A program made the position numbers and the translations under genes. Source: Candidatus Bathyarchaeota archaeon (lineage in GTDB: Archaea; Thermoproteota; Bathyarchaeia; Bathyarchaeales; Bathycorpusculaceae). Taken from it: DNA of 44,486 nt. This document shows, piece by piece, positions 30,038 through 38,044 of the stretch; positions within the stretch are counted from its first letter, which is position 1; each line of letters begins with the position of its first letter. The notes under the pieces are model-generated. The model was not told the origin of the DNA. It saw only the letters and a program-made list of their open reading frames with translations, and did not search any database. Where the stretch lies: assembly GCA_016927015.1 (NCBI GenBank), contig JAFGNM010000112.1, positions 1 to 44,486 of the forward strand, read 5' to 3'.

Positions 30038-31222
30038 TTAGTGTTTGCGTTTCTTGAAGTAAATTATCAGAGCTATGCCAAAAACAGTCAAGAGGGCTAT
30101 TGCAGCTAATATCCACGCGGTTGGAAAGCTTGGATTAGGCGGAGGATTCGCTAAGGGTTCGCCTATCGCATAGAAATATCCGTCCCTTGAAGCAACGTAA
30201 AGAACGCCGTTGCTCACAGCAGGCGAAGCGGAGACTTTGTCTCCAGTGGGAAAGTGCCATATTTCCTCGCCTGTAGACGCGTTAAGAGCAGAGGTACCGA
30301 TGTAAACTACATCGCCAACGATGGCAGCCGACCCCCGATCATAAGAAGAACCCCGGTTCCGGTTCTCCCACTTAAGACCACCAGTCAGTGCATCCAGCGC
30401 GTACAGCTCTCCTGAATCTGAAGAACGTACGTAAACAACGCCGTCATCAACTGTAGGCGAATAGCCATGAATCCTCTGCAACACATCGCTGACTGTAAAA
30501 CGCCATAACTCTTCGCCACTGTCAGCATCCAGTGCATAAAGGTAGCCAACATCTGTGCTTACGTAGACTACCCCTCCGTTGACGGCGGGAGCAGAATTTA
30601 CGATATGACGTATCGTGTGGTTCCATATTTTTTCGCCAGTAGACGCCTTAAGCGCATAAACATTATGGTCTGGTGAGCCATAATAAACTACGCCGTCAAC
30701 AACAGCTGGAGAAGATTGTACCTCTATCGCACCCATAGTGGTGTAGTTCCATATTTTTGAACCCGTTGAAGCGTTAAGCGCATAGAGGTTGCCTTCAGGT
30801 GAGCCTACGTAAACCACGCCATCAACGACGGCGGGTGAAGAAATCACTCGACCTTCCGTCGGGTAACTCCACACTTTAGTCCCTGTTAAAGCGTTAAGGG
30901 CAAGCACATTACCGTCAGCGCCTATAAACAGCCTGCTTCCAGACACAGCAGGAGACGAATACATCGTTGGTGTCGTGGGGTAGCTCCATATTTCGGCGCC
31001 AGTGTAAGCGTTAAGAGCGTAGATGTTGTCGTTTCCCCCAACATAGACTATCCCATCTACCACAGCGGCAGAAGAAACAACATCATTACCCACAGGAAAA
31101 CGCCATAACTCAACAGGCTCCGTTGGCCCAGCACTTGCTGTAACGCCTGTGTGTGCCGAGTCATGGAGAAACATCGGCCAGTCATCGCCACTGGAATCGG
31201 CACTGACATTCGAGTTTGCCAC
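30038..31222 (-). CDS. Surface PQQ-type beta-propeller protein with C-terminal anchor
   Basis: At least seven repeats of the PQQ/BamB-like blade pattern (VDGVVYVGS..., LYALNASTGSKIWNY) form a beta-propeller, followed by a Pro-rich spacer, a membrane helix (AWILAAIALLTVFGIALIIY) and the basic tail FKKRKH. The listed start is GTG 31222 (MANSNVSADSS). The same frame continues upstream as RKHKWILVFLVSLLLFQFYG, a perfect signal peptide, but its natural first codon is ACG (31283-31285) and no ATG, GTG or TTG precedes it. The true start is thus uncertain. The neighbour at 31449 has the same anchor. Confidence 0.88.
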   Translation of the reverse strand: MANSNVSADSSGDDWPMFLHDSAHTGVTASAGPTEPVELWRFPVGNDVVSSAAVVDGIVYVGGNDNIYALNAYTGAEIWSYPTTPTMYSSPAVSGSRLFIGADGNVLALNALTGTKVWSYPTEGRVISSPAVVDGVVYVGSPEGNLYALNASTGSKIWNYTTMGAIEVQSSPAVVDGVVYYGSPDHNVYALKASTGEKIWNHTIRHIVNSAPAVNGGVVYVSTDVGYLYALDADSGEELWRFTVSDVLQRIHGYSPTVDDGVVYVRSSDSGELYALDALTGGLKWENRNRGSSYDRGSAAIVGDVVYIGTSALNASTGEEIWHFPTGDKVSASPAVSNGVLYVASRDGYFYAIGEPLANPPPNPSFPTAWILAAIALLTVFGIALIIYFKKRKH

Positions 31223-31448
31223 TCCGTAGAACTGGAATAGCAGAAGGGAAACGAGGAAAACCAGAATCCACTTATGCTTTCTCGTGGGGAATCCCAGTGT
31301 AAAGTATGAGCATTTTGAGAATATTAAACTGTCGGTGCACTCAGCCTTGCCACAGGCTTATGCTTACCCGTGTCTGTAGAGTATGAGTAAAAGTATAATA
31401 CCTATGCTTTTTGACAAGGAAAGCGAAAGTGAATAAGCATTCCAGTGC

Positions 31449-33197
31449 TTAGTGTTTGCGTTTCTTGAAGTACAGTAGCAGACCTACGCCTACAATAGCC
31501 GCTGACGCTGTTAAAGCTAAGATTAATGTTGTTGTGAGGTTTTCTGTCGGTGTGAATGGGGTCTCTCCGTCTGGAGCGTCTGGAACTTGAACTGGTTGTA
31601 TGGTGACGGGGTTCAGAAGTGGATATCGGTCTTGGTTGTTTTCGTCTATAATGTATGGCTTGTTCCATATACTCGAGCTGCCAAGTTCTTCAGCATCAGG
31701 ATACTGATTGGCATAATTGCCCCAGTAGTTGCCCCCAATCGGATAGTCATTGTCCCAGATGTTTTCTGAAGGCAGAGGGACTCCTGGGAATTGTGGGTGT
31801 CCCCAAGAAGCATCGTCGACATGTTTTGTGTTATTGGCAAAGTTGTTGTGGTAAATGAGGTTGCTTGACGATGCATAGAAATTGATGCCTATGTCTTGGT
31901 CTGCGATGCTGTTTTCGGCAATTGTGTTGTTGCTTGCTGAATGGATGAGGTAAATGCCAATTTGGTTTCTGGTTATGTGGTTACCTGAAACAAGGTTCTG
32001 GTTTGAATATGAAAGTCTTATGCCCGCCCCAATGTTTGCGTTGATGTTGTTTTTTGTGATTTGGTTGTTTGAAGCGTAGTTTAGAATCACGCCGTCTCCG
32101 TAATTGTTAGAAACGTCATTGTTAGTAATTTGCGAGTCTGTTGTCCAAGCCAGCAGTATTCCCTGCGTATTGAAATGAGTATTCTCAACAATAATTCGTG
32201 TACAGTTCACTAAAGCCAAATAGCCAATGTTTGGGTAGGTCGATGGATTTATGCGCACATCGCTTTTGTTAGTCAAGTAGTAAATCTTTTTGCCCTTTAC
32301 CGTGTTTGAATCATCAATGTCGTTAATAAACGACGACAAGGACGGCTGAGGAGCACCTTCCACTTGGAAGCCTATCCCAGTCCCGCTCACTGAGTTATTC
32401 CTAAGCATGTTGTTTGAGGCTGTAATGAGGAAAATGCCGCCGCTGTTTACTATTGTGTTTGAAGAAATAACGTTGCCCTCGCTTCTTTCAACTGAAATAC
32501 TTCCACTGCTCGCAATGCTCGTTTCAGCTAATTCATTAAAATCTGTGACGCTGTTGCCTATTATGTTATTGTAGTTTGAAGAGTGACGGACCATTAGCCC
32601 TTGGGGAAGATTGTTTCCGTCAAACGTGTTATAAGAACTCTGATAAACAGAGACAAAATTGATGGTGTTTCCTGAAAAAGTGTTGTGGTCTGAATAAGCT
32701 AGGGCAACGCCTTCAATTATTTTTGAAGTGACGCTGTTTCCTGTAACAATGTTGTTAAATGAAGTCTCAAATGCAACGCCTGCTCCCGCCTCTGCAGCTA
32801 TTATGTTGCCAGAGATAACGTTGTTGTCGGATTCTCTAATTCTGATCCCTGTGTAGTCTGCTTGAATCTCGTTGTCTAAAATTTTGCACTCCGAGCCATA
32901 GACTTCAATTGCATTTACAGGCGCGTTTATTTTCAAGTTTTTAATCTCCACATTATCTCCGTTTATTTCATATATCTCACCTTGAAGAGTGAAACCTGCG
33001 CCGTCAAGCACAATATTGCTTGCATCGATAACAATTGACGCCTCAAGGTTGCTTGTGAACGTGTAAGCATTACCATTACGCTGAATTGCACTTGTCCCTT
33101 CAACATTTCCATCTGTTGTTATAGAAACGAGAAGGGGTTGAGCCGTTACGACTTGAGTAGCAACTACATAGAGCAGTAGTATTATCGCAAGAATCAA
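31449..33197 (-). CDS. NosD-like right-handed beta-helix surface protein
   Basis: 582 residues. Many imperfect repeats such as NNVISGNIIAAEAGAGVAF, YSDHNTFSGNTINF and NQNLVSGNHITRNQIGIYLI form a parallel beta-helix (NosD/PbH1 type), often seen in archaeal surface proteins. Near the C-terminus is the NIWDNDYPIGGNYWGNY motif common to such proteins, then a Pro/Thr spacer, a membrane helix (TLILALTASAAIVGVGLLLY) and FKKRKH. TTG at 33197 gives a hydrophobic N-terminus. The frame extends upstream to ATA 33227 (KIAKNLSVT), but a TATA-like GTTATATG near 33242-33249 suggests transcription starts later. Role: adhesion or glycan binding is possible. Confidence 0.88.
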   Translation of the reverse strand: MILAIILLLYVVATQVVTAQPLLVSITTDGNVEGTSAIQRNGNAYTFTSNLEASIVIDASNIVLDGAGFTLQGEIYEINGDNVEIKNLKINAPVNAIEVYGSECKILDNEIQADYTGIRIRESDNNVISGNIIAAEAGAGVAFETSFNNIVTGNSVTSKIIEGVALAYSDHNTFSGNTINFVSVYQSSYNTFDGNNLPQGLMVRHSSNYNNIIGNSVTDFNELAETSIASSGSISVERSEGNVISSNTIVNSGGIFLITASNNMLRNNSVSGTGIGFQVEGAPQPSLSSFINDIDDSNTVKGKKIYYLTNKSDVRINPSTYPNIGYLALVNCTRIIVENTHFNTQGILLAWTTDSQITNNDVSNNYGDGVILNYASNNQITKNNINANIGAGIRLSYSNQNLVSGNHITRNQIGIYLIHSASNNTIAENSIADQDIGINFYASSSNLIYHNNFANNTKHVDDASWGHPQFPGVPLPSENIWDNDYPIGGNYWGNYANQYPDAEELGSSSIWNKPYIIDENNQDRYPLLNPVTIQPVQVPDAPDGETPFTPTENLTTTLILALTASAAIVGVGLLLYFKKRKH

Positions 33198-33287
33198 AGT
33201 TACACTGAGGTTTTTTGCGATTTTTATTGTTTAGCCCTTCATATAACAGTGGGCAGTTTGGGTGATAAGGGTTTTTGTAAAGGTTTC

Positions 33288-33320
33288 TTGACTAAGCCTT
33301 AGTCAATATTTCTTGACTAA
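33288..33320. promoter_or_regulatory. Palindromic operator-like repeats upstream of the NosD-like gene
   Basis: TTGACTAA (33288-33295) and its inverse TTAGTCAA (33299-33306) form a perfect 8-bp inverted repeat with a 3-base spacer. TTGACTAA recurs at 33313-33320 and GTGACTAAG at 33363-33371. Four related half-sites in 84 bases suggest a dimeric regulator. They lie 90-170 bases upstream of the NosD-like start and downstream of nusA. Confidence 0.6.
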
Positions 33321-33446
33321 CCTTCAACCACGCGTTTTTCGCTTACCCTATATGTTAATAACGTGACTAAGTCTGAAAAAGAGGCATAGCGTATTGCCGA
33401 AACATTAATCCGCGGCGCTTCATCGCCTAGCCGCTAAATTGCAGGC

Positions 33447-33884
33447 TTAGGTGATGCTGACGTTTTGAATGTCAAAATACCGTTTTGCTAAAAATCGCAG
33501 GCGTTCGGCGTTTTTGCCGTTTTTGCCTATGGCGACGCCCTTGTCTTTTGGGTTAACGGTTACTACTGCCATTTTCTTTCCGTCGGTTCTTTCAGACACG
33601 CGAACTTCTCTGACTGCTGCGGGTTTCAAGGCGTTCTTGATGAACTGCACTGGGTCCTCTGAGTACTCGATTATCTCGTGTTTTTTCCCGGTCATCCTTT
33701 CAAGTGTGTGGATGTTTCTGCCGCCCCGTCCTATGGCAACACCCACTTGACCTTGGTTAACGATGAATATTGCGCGTCCCTGCTCTTCGTCGATTATGCA
33801 GTCTTTGACGCCGGCGCCGCTGACGCTTTCAAACAAAGCGATGTAACGCATTTCGTCGCACGTGATTTTAATGCCGCTTGTCAT
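33447..33884 (-). CDS. nusA: Archaeal NusA-like KH-domain transcription factor
   Basis: Two KH domains with typical GxxG loops: VGVAIGRGGRNIHTLERMTG (residues about 47-66) and GVAIGKNGKNAERLRFL (about 116-132). The bacterial NusA N-terminal and S1 domains are absent, as in archaeal NusA (about 140-150 residues). It probably acts in transcription elongation or termination with RNA polymerase. It overlaps rpl30e by four bases and is the last gene of the operon. The usual rps12-rps7 partners do not follow. Confidence 0.93.
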   Translation of the reverse strand: MTSGIKITCDEMRYIALFESVSGAGVKDCIIDEEQGRAIFIVNQGQVGVAIGRGGRNIHTLERMTGKKHEIIEYSEDPVQFIKNALKPAAVREVRVSERTDGKKMAVVTVNPKDKGVAIGKNGKNAERLRFLAKRYFDIQNVSIT

Positions 33885-34216
33885 GCATTTCCTCCAGTAG
33901 AGTCTGGCATCTCACTGTTCTCAATAACTTTGAGAATTTCTGAGTCACCCGTTTCTCTTATACTTAATGCTGAAATAATAAAGAGTCTGTTGCAGACAGC
34001 TGCCAAATCCATTGAAGTACCTTTATACGTCATGATAGGAACCTTAGAGATTTTACCATAATATTCTACTTGCTCTTTTATGTCTTTTGGACAATTAGCG
34101 GCTAAAACAATCATTTTAGCCTTACCAGTCTTAGCGTTTTGCAAAGCAGTGTTGGCTCCGAAAGAAACCTTGCCAGTTTTCACAGCTGTTGCTATGGCTT
34201 TATCTATGTCAATCAT
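33881..34216 (-). CDS. rpl30e: Ribosomal protein L30e
   Basis: L7Ae/L30e-fold RNA-binding protein: KTGKVSFGANTALQNAKTGK, AKMIVLAANCPKDIKEQVEY, SKVPIMTYKGTSMDLAAVCN. 111 residues, with a short extra C-terminal tail. ATGA overlaps join it to rpoA upstream and nusA downstream, so the three are translated as a block. Confidence 0.95.
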   Translation of the reverse strand: MIDIDKAIATAVKTGKVSFGANTALQNAKTGKAKMIVLAANCPKDIKEQVEYYGKISKVPIMTYKGTSMDLAAVCNRLFIISALSIRETGDSEILKVIENSEMPDSTGGNA

Positions 34217-37200
34217 GTTTCCGTTTTTCCTCCGCTCTTTTCTTGTTTTTCAAAAGTGGACATGTACAGCTCCACCAAACCTGTGCCAATTGGAATCGAC
34301 TGCCCGACTATTACGTTTTCGGTTACGCCTGCCAACGGGTCGCTTTCGCCTTTCACGGCTGCTTCAACAATGTTCGGGACTGTAATTTCAAACGCTGCCC
34401 TAGCCAACACGCTTGCTTTCTTGCCGCTGATTCCGTGCCTGCCTATCTGCTGCACTTCACCCGTTGCGGTCATCATGTCTGCGACAAGCAAGACGTGACG
34501 CACATCTACGTCTAAGCCTTGGTCTTCCAAGACCCCTTTCGCCTCATTGGTTAAAGCGTTTCTCGCGGCTTCTACTCCAAGCGTTTTAGCAATCTCGTGA
34601 ACGTTGTTTGTTGTTGTTCGTGAAGTGTCTACGCCAGAAATCTGCAAAACCCTAGACAAGTTTGAGCCATCTGTTCTTATGACCCATTCGCCGTGTTCTT
34701 CAGTAACTAGCACACGCTTTATGTCAGGCACCCCTTTAACGTGGAAACCCGGCACCTTGCCAAGCAGTTTCTTCAAGTTTTCAACTTTCTTGGGCGTAAT
34801 CTGCACCATATCGCCCTCCACCACCACAGTGGCGTTTTGAATCTGCAACTGGTCCTTAAGCTCATCCATGGTTATTGCCCTGTCTTGCATCATGGACCTG
34901 TTTAATTCAACCATTATTTCTTCGCGCACAGGGTCCTCGTAAATCGCTGAAGCTATATCTTCCAGAGACGTGTAGATGATGTTGCGTGCAATTTCTACTG
35001 CGCCTTCTTTGCTTTTCCTATATTTCCCTGTCAAGTATATCGTCATAATCGGAGTTGACGGGATTCTTCTGGCGTCAACTATTTCGATCAGTCTTGGCAA
35101 GCCTAAGGTTACGTTTTGCTCCTTGACTCCTGCGTAGTGGAACGTCCTGAGCGTCATCTGCGTGCCAGGTTCACCTATTGACTGAGCAGCAACTATGCCC
35201 ACGGCTTCACCTGGCTCCATCAACGCCTTTTTGTACTGGTCAGCCGTAAGAGCAACAGCTTTTTCAACACCTCCCTTGCCGAGGCCAGCTTTGGCCAAAC
35301 CCTGCTTAAGCTGATCCATAAGTATCGGCGTGAGCTGCCCCTCGACCGCGGTCAACTGCTTTTTAATGTAATCCGCCGTTGCTGCTTTGCCTTTTTCTTC
35401 TCCGATTTTTATCTGGCCGATAAGTCTGCTCACGTTCACCGCTTGACCGTGGTCGCTTTTAGCTGGGTCAACGCCGTCTTCGCCGTACATGAACTGGATT
35501 ATGTCTCCAGCTGAGTCTCTGACGGTGCCGTCATACTCTAAGCGAATGTGCTCCAAAGCGTTAATGAGTCTTCTTTGCATGTAACCGCTCTGCTGTGTTC
35601 TAACTGCAGTGTCCACCAAGCCTTCTCTGCCTCCCATAGCGTGGAAGAAAAATTCAATCGCGTCCAACCCACTCTGGTAAGAATTGTAAACAAATCCTCT
35701 TGCCCTCGGACGGGGGTCACCGTCAACAAAATGCGGCAAAGCTCTTCCAACATAGCCTCGCAGTATTCTTTTGCCACGCACTGACTGCTGACCGACACAA
35801 GCAACCATTTGCCCAATGTTAAGGCTTGAACCTCTTGCGCCTGTTCGGGTCATGACTATGCCCGCGTTCTCTATTGTGAAATCGTGGTCTGCGATTTTTC
35901 CTGCTTCGTCTCTGGCTGTAGCCAACTCGTGCATAACGTAGATTTCAAATGATTCTTCAAGTGTTTGCCCAGGCAGCCGCGGTAAAGTTCCGTTGCGGTA
36001 GTTTTCAATGTGTTCATCTATTTTCTTTTGGATTCTTTCCATTGTTTTCTTGATTCTGTTCTCAGCCCTAGACGAGAGAACAAGCTCGTCATACGTGTAA
36101 CTGAAACCGCGCATTGTTATGAAAAGCTTCAGCAGCCTCGTTATCTTGTTCAAGAATTCGCGTCCCGCTTGAGTCCCGTAGTCCTTAATTATGCGGTGCA
36201 ACAAGCTCTCAGACTGCTCGGAGCCTATAGAACGCCTGTCTATGATGCCGGAAACAAGCTCACCGTTTTTAATAACCACATACGCATCATGTTTGCAGTC
36301 TTCCTCTTCACATTTGGTGCATCCTTGGCAGAGGTTCGCCTTCAAAACGTAGTTCAAATTCTCCGGTAGGAAGAGGCTGAAAATCTGTTTGCCCGACCAC
36401 AGGGGCTGAGGTCCCTTGACTTGAGGCTCTGGCAGTGGTCCAACATATCCCGTTGCCGTGAGTAGCCTGCTAACCTCTTCTTTAGGCATAAGGTTTGCTC
36501 TTCGAGTGAAATAGTATGCTCCCGTGATGAAGTCGCGTATCGCACCAATTATAGGCCCTCCGAACCTTGGCGAGAGTATCTGGTCTTGAACTTGCATCAG
36601 CAACAGGGCTTCTGTACGCGCTTCTTCGCTCTGAGGCACGTGAAGGTTCATTTCGTCTCCGTCAAAGTCCGCGTTGTAAGGTGGACAAACGCAGAGGTGT
36701 AACCGAAAAGTCTTGTAGGGCAGAACACGCACGTAATGCGCCATAATTGACATACGGTGGAGTGACGGCTGCCGGTTGAATATGGCGATATCGCCGTTTT
36801 TGAGATGCCGCTCCACAACGAAGCCAAGCTCTACGGCTTCAGCGATTTTTTCTCTGTCTACAACGAATTCAAGCCTTATGCGTTTTCCGTCAGGCCTGAT
36901 AATGTAGAGGGCACCTGGATACTGTTCAGGTCCGTTTATGACTAGCCGCTTCAGTTCCTCAATGTTCCACTCGGTTACTTTTTCAGGAACAGACAAGCGC
37001 ATGGCGATGTCTCTTGGAACACCGACTTCGTTTATGTCGAGGTTCGGGTCTGGAGAAATAACTGTGCGCGCTGAGAAGTCAACTCTTTTGCCTGAAAGGT
37101 TGCTCCTGAATCTTCCTTCTTTTCCTTTCAACCGTTGCGAGAGGGTCTTTAACGCTCTTCCTGAACGGTGTCTCGCTGGCGGTATTCCAGAAGCTTCATT

Positions 37201-38043
37201 GTTGAAGTACGTGGTTACATGGTATTGCAGAAGCTCAGATAAGTCTTGAATGATGAGTGTTGGCGCGCCTGCCTCCATGTTTTCCTTAAGCCGCTGGTTA
37301 ATGCGAATGATATCCACAAGCTTATGAGTTAAGTCGTCTTCCGAGCGGATTCCTGACTCCAGCGTTATGGAGGGGCGAACGTAAACCGGAGGCACAGGCA
37401 AAACCTGCAGGACCATCCATTCAGGCCTTGCCGCGTTGGGGTTGAACCCTAAAATTTCCATGTCATCATTTGAAATGCGCTCCAATCTTTCCCTGATCAT
37501 GCTGGGCGTCAACGGTTCAGAGCCGGCTTCGGTTTGCTCTATAAACTTTGTAGGTTTCTCAAAAGTGATTTTAAACTGGTCAGCTGCACAATGCGGACAT
37601 TGTTTAGCCTTAATTTCCTGCATAATAGTCTTATACACTACGTCGGGTATCGTGCCCAAAAGCGTGTTGTACCTTTCAATCCGGTCTCGAACCTTTTTCA
37701 CTTTCTCGTCCGACAGGAGTATTCGCCCGCAACTGCGGCAGGTTGCCTTCAAGAGGTCGTGAATTATTTTCGTGAATTCTATGTGCACTATGGGCACTGC
37801 CAGTTCGATGTGTCCAAAGTGGCCCGGGCAACGGATTGCCGTGTTGCCGCAGGTTTTGCATCTCTGCCTAGGCTCCAGAGTGCCCAGTCGGCCGTCCATT
37901 AACCCCGCGGTGATGGGCGCGCCGTCTTCATCGTAAGTATCTGGTGTTTGAATTTCTACAACTGATTGCTTACGCAGGTCTTGGGGTGAAATCAAACCGA
38001 AAGAGATTGCGTCAACAACTTTGTGAATTGATACTTCTGACAT
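34213..38043 (-). CDS. rpoA: DNA-directed RNA polymerase subunit A (fused A' and A'')
   Basis: Largest subunit as one chain of 1276 residues. The N-terminal zinc motif is CKTCGNTAIRCPGHFGH. The catalytic Mg motif NADFDGDEMNLH lies at about 457-468. The bridge and trigger-helix region GEAVGIVAAQSIGEPGTQMT followed by LRTFHYAGV (about 940-970) belongs to A'', showing that the A'/A'' split seen in most archaea is absent. It is cotranscribed with rpoB (stop to start distance one base) and overlaps rpl30e. Confidence 0.97.
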   Translation of the reverse strand: MSEVSIHKVVDAISFGLISPQDLRKQSVVEIQTPDTYDEDGAPITAGLMDGRLGTLEPRQRCKTCGNTAIRCPGHFGHIELAVPIVHIEFTKIIHDLLKATCRSCGRILLSDEKVKKVRDRIERYNTLLGTIPDVVYKTIMQEIKAKQCPHCAADQFKITFEKPTKFIEQTEAGSEPLTPSMIRERLERISNDDMEILGFNPNAARPEWMVLQVLPVPPVYVRPSITLESGIRSEDDLTHKLVDIIRINQRLKENMEAGAPTLIIQDLSELLQYHVTTYFNNEASGIPPARHRSGRALKTLSQRLKGKEGRFRSNLSGKRVDFSARTVISPDPNLDINEVGVPRDIAMRLSVPEKVTEWNIEELKRLVINGPEQYPGALYIIRPDGKRIRLEFVVDREKIAEAVELGFVVERHLKNGDIAIFNRQPSLHRMSIMAHYVRVLPYKTFRLHLCVCPPYNADFDGDEMNLHVPQSEEARTEALLLMQVQDQILSPRFGGPIIGAIRDFITGAYYFTRRANLMPKEEVSRLLTATGYVGPLPEPQVKGPQPLWSGKQIFSLFLPENLNYVLKANLCQGCTKCEEEDCKHDAYVVIKNGELVSGIIDRRSIGSEQSESLLHRIIKDYGTQAGREFLNKITRLLKLFITMRGFSYTYDELVLSSRAENRIKKTMERIQKKIDEHIENYRNGTLPRLPGQTLEESFEIYVMHELATARDEAGKIADHDFTIENAGIVMTRTGARGSSLNIGQMVACVGQQSVRGKRILRGYVGRALPHFVDGDPRPRARGFVYNSYQSGLDAIEFFFHAMGGREGLVDTAVRTQQSGYMQRRLINALEHIRLEYDGTVRDSAGDIIQFMYGEDGVDPAKSDHGQAVNVSRLIGQIKIGEEKGKAATADYIKKQLTAVEGQLTPILMDQLKQGLAKAGLGKGGVEKAVALTADQYKKALMEPGEAVGIVAAQSIGEPGTQMTLRTFHYAGVKEQNVTLGLPRLIEIVDARRIPSTPIMTIYLTGKYRKSKEGAVEIARNIIYTSLEDIASAIYEDPVREEIMVELNRSMMQDRAITMDELKDQLQIQNATVVVEGDMVQITPKKVENLKKLLGKVPGFHVKGVPDIKRVLVTEEHGEWVIRTDGSNLSRVLQISGVDTSRTTTNNVHEIAKTLGVEAARNALTNEAKGVLEDQGLDVDVRHVLLVADMMTATGEVQQIGRHGISGKKASVLARAAFEITVPNIVEAAVKGESDPLAGVTENVIVGQSIPIGTGLVELYMSTFEKQEKSGGKTET

Positions 38044-38044
38044 T

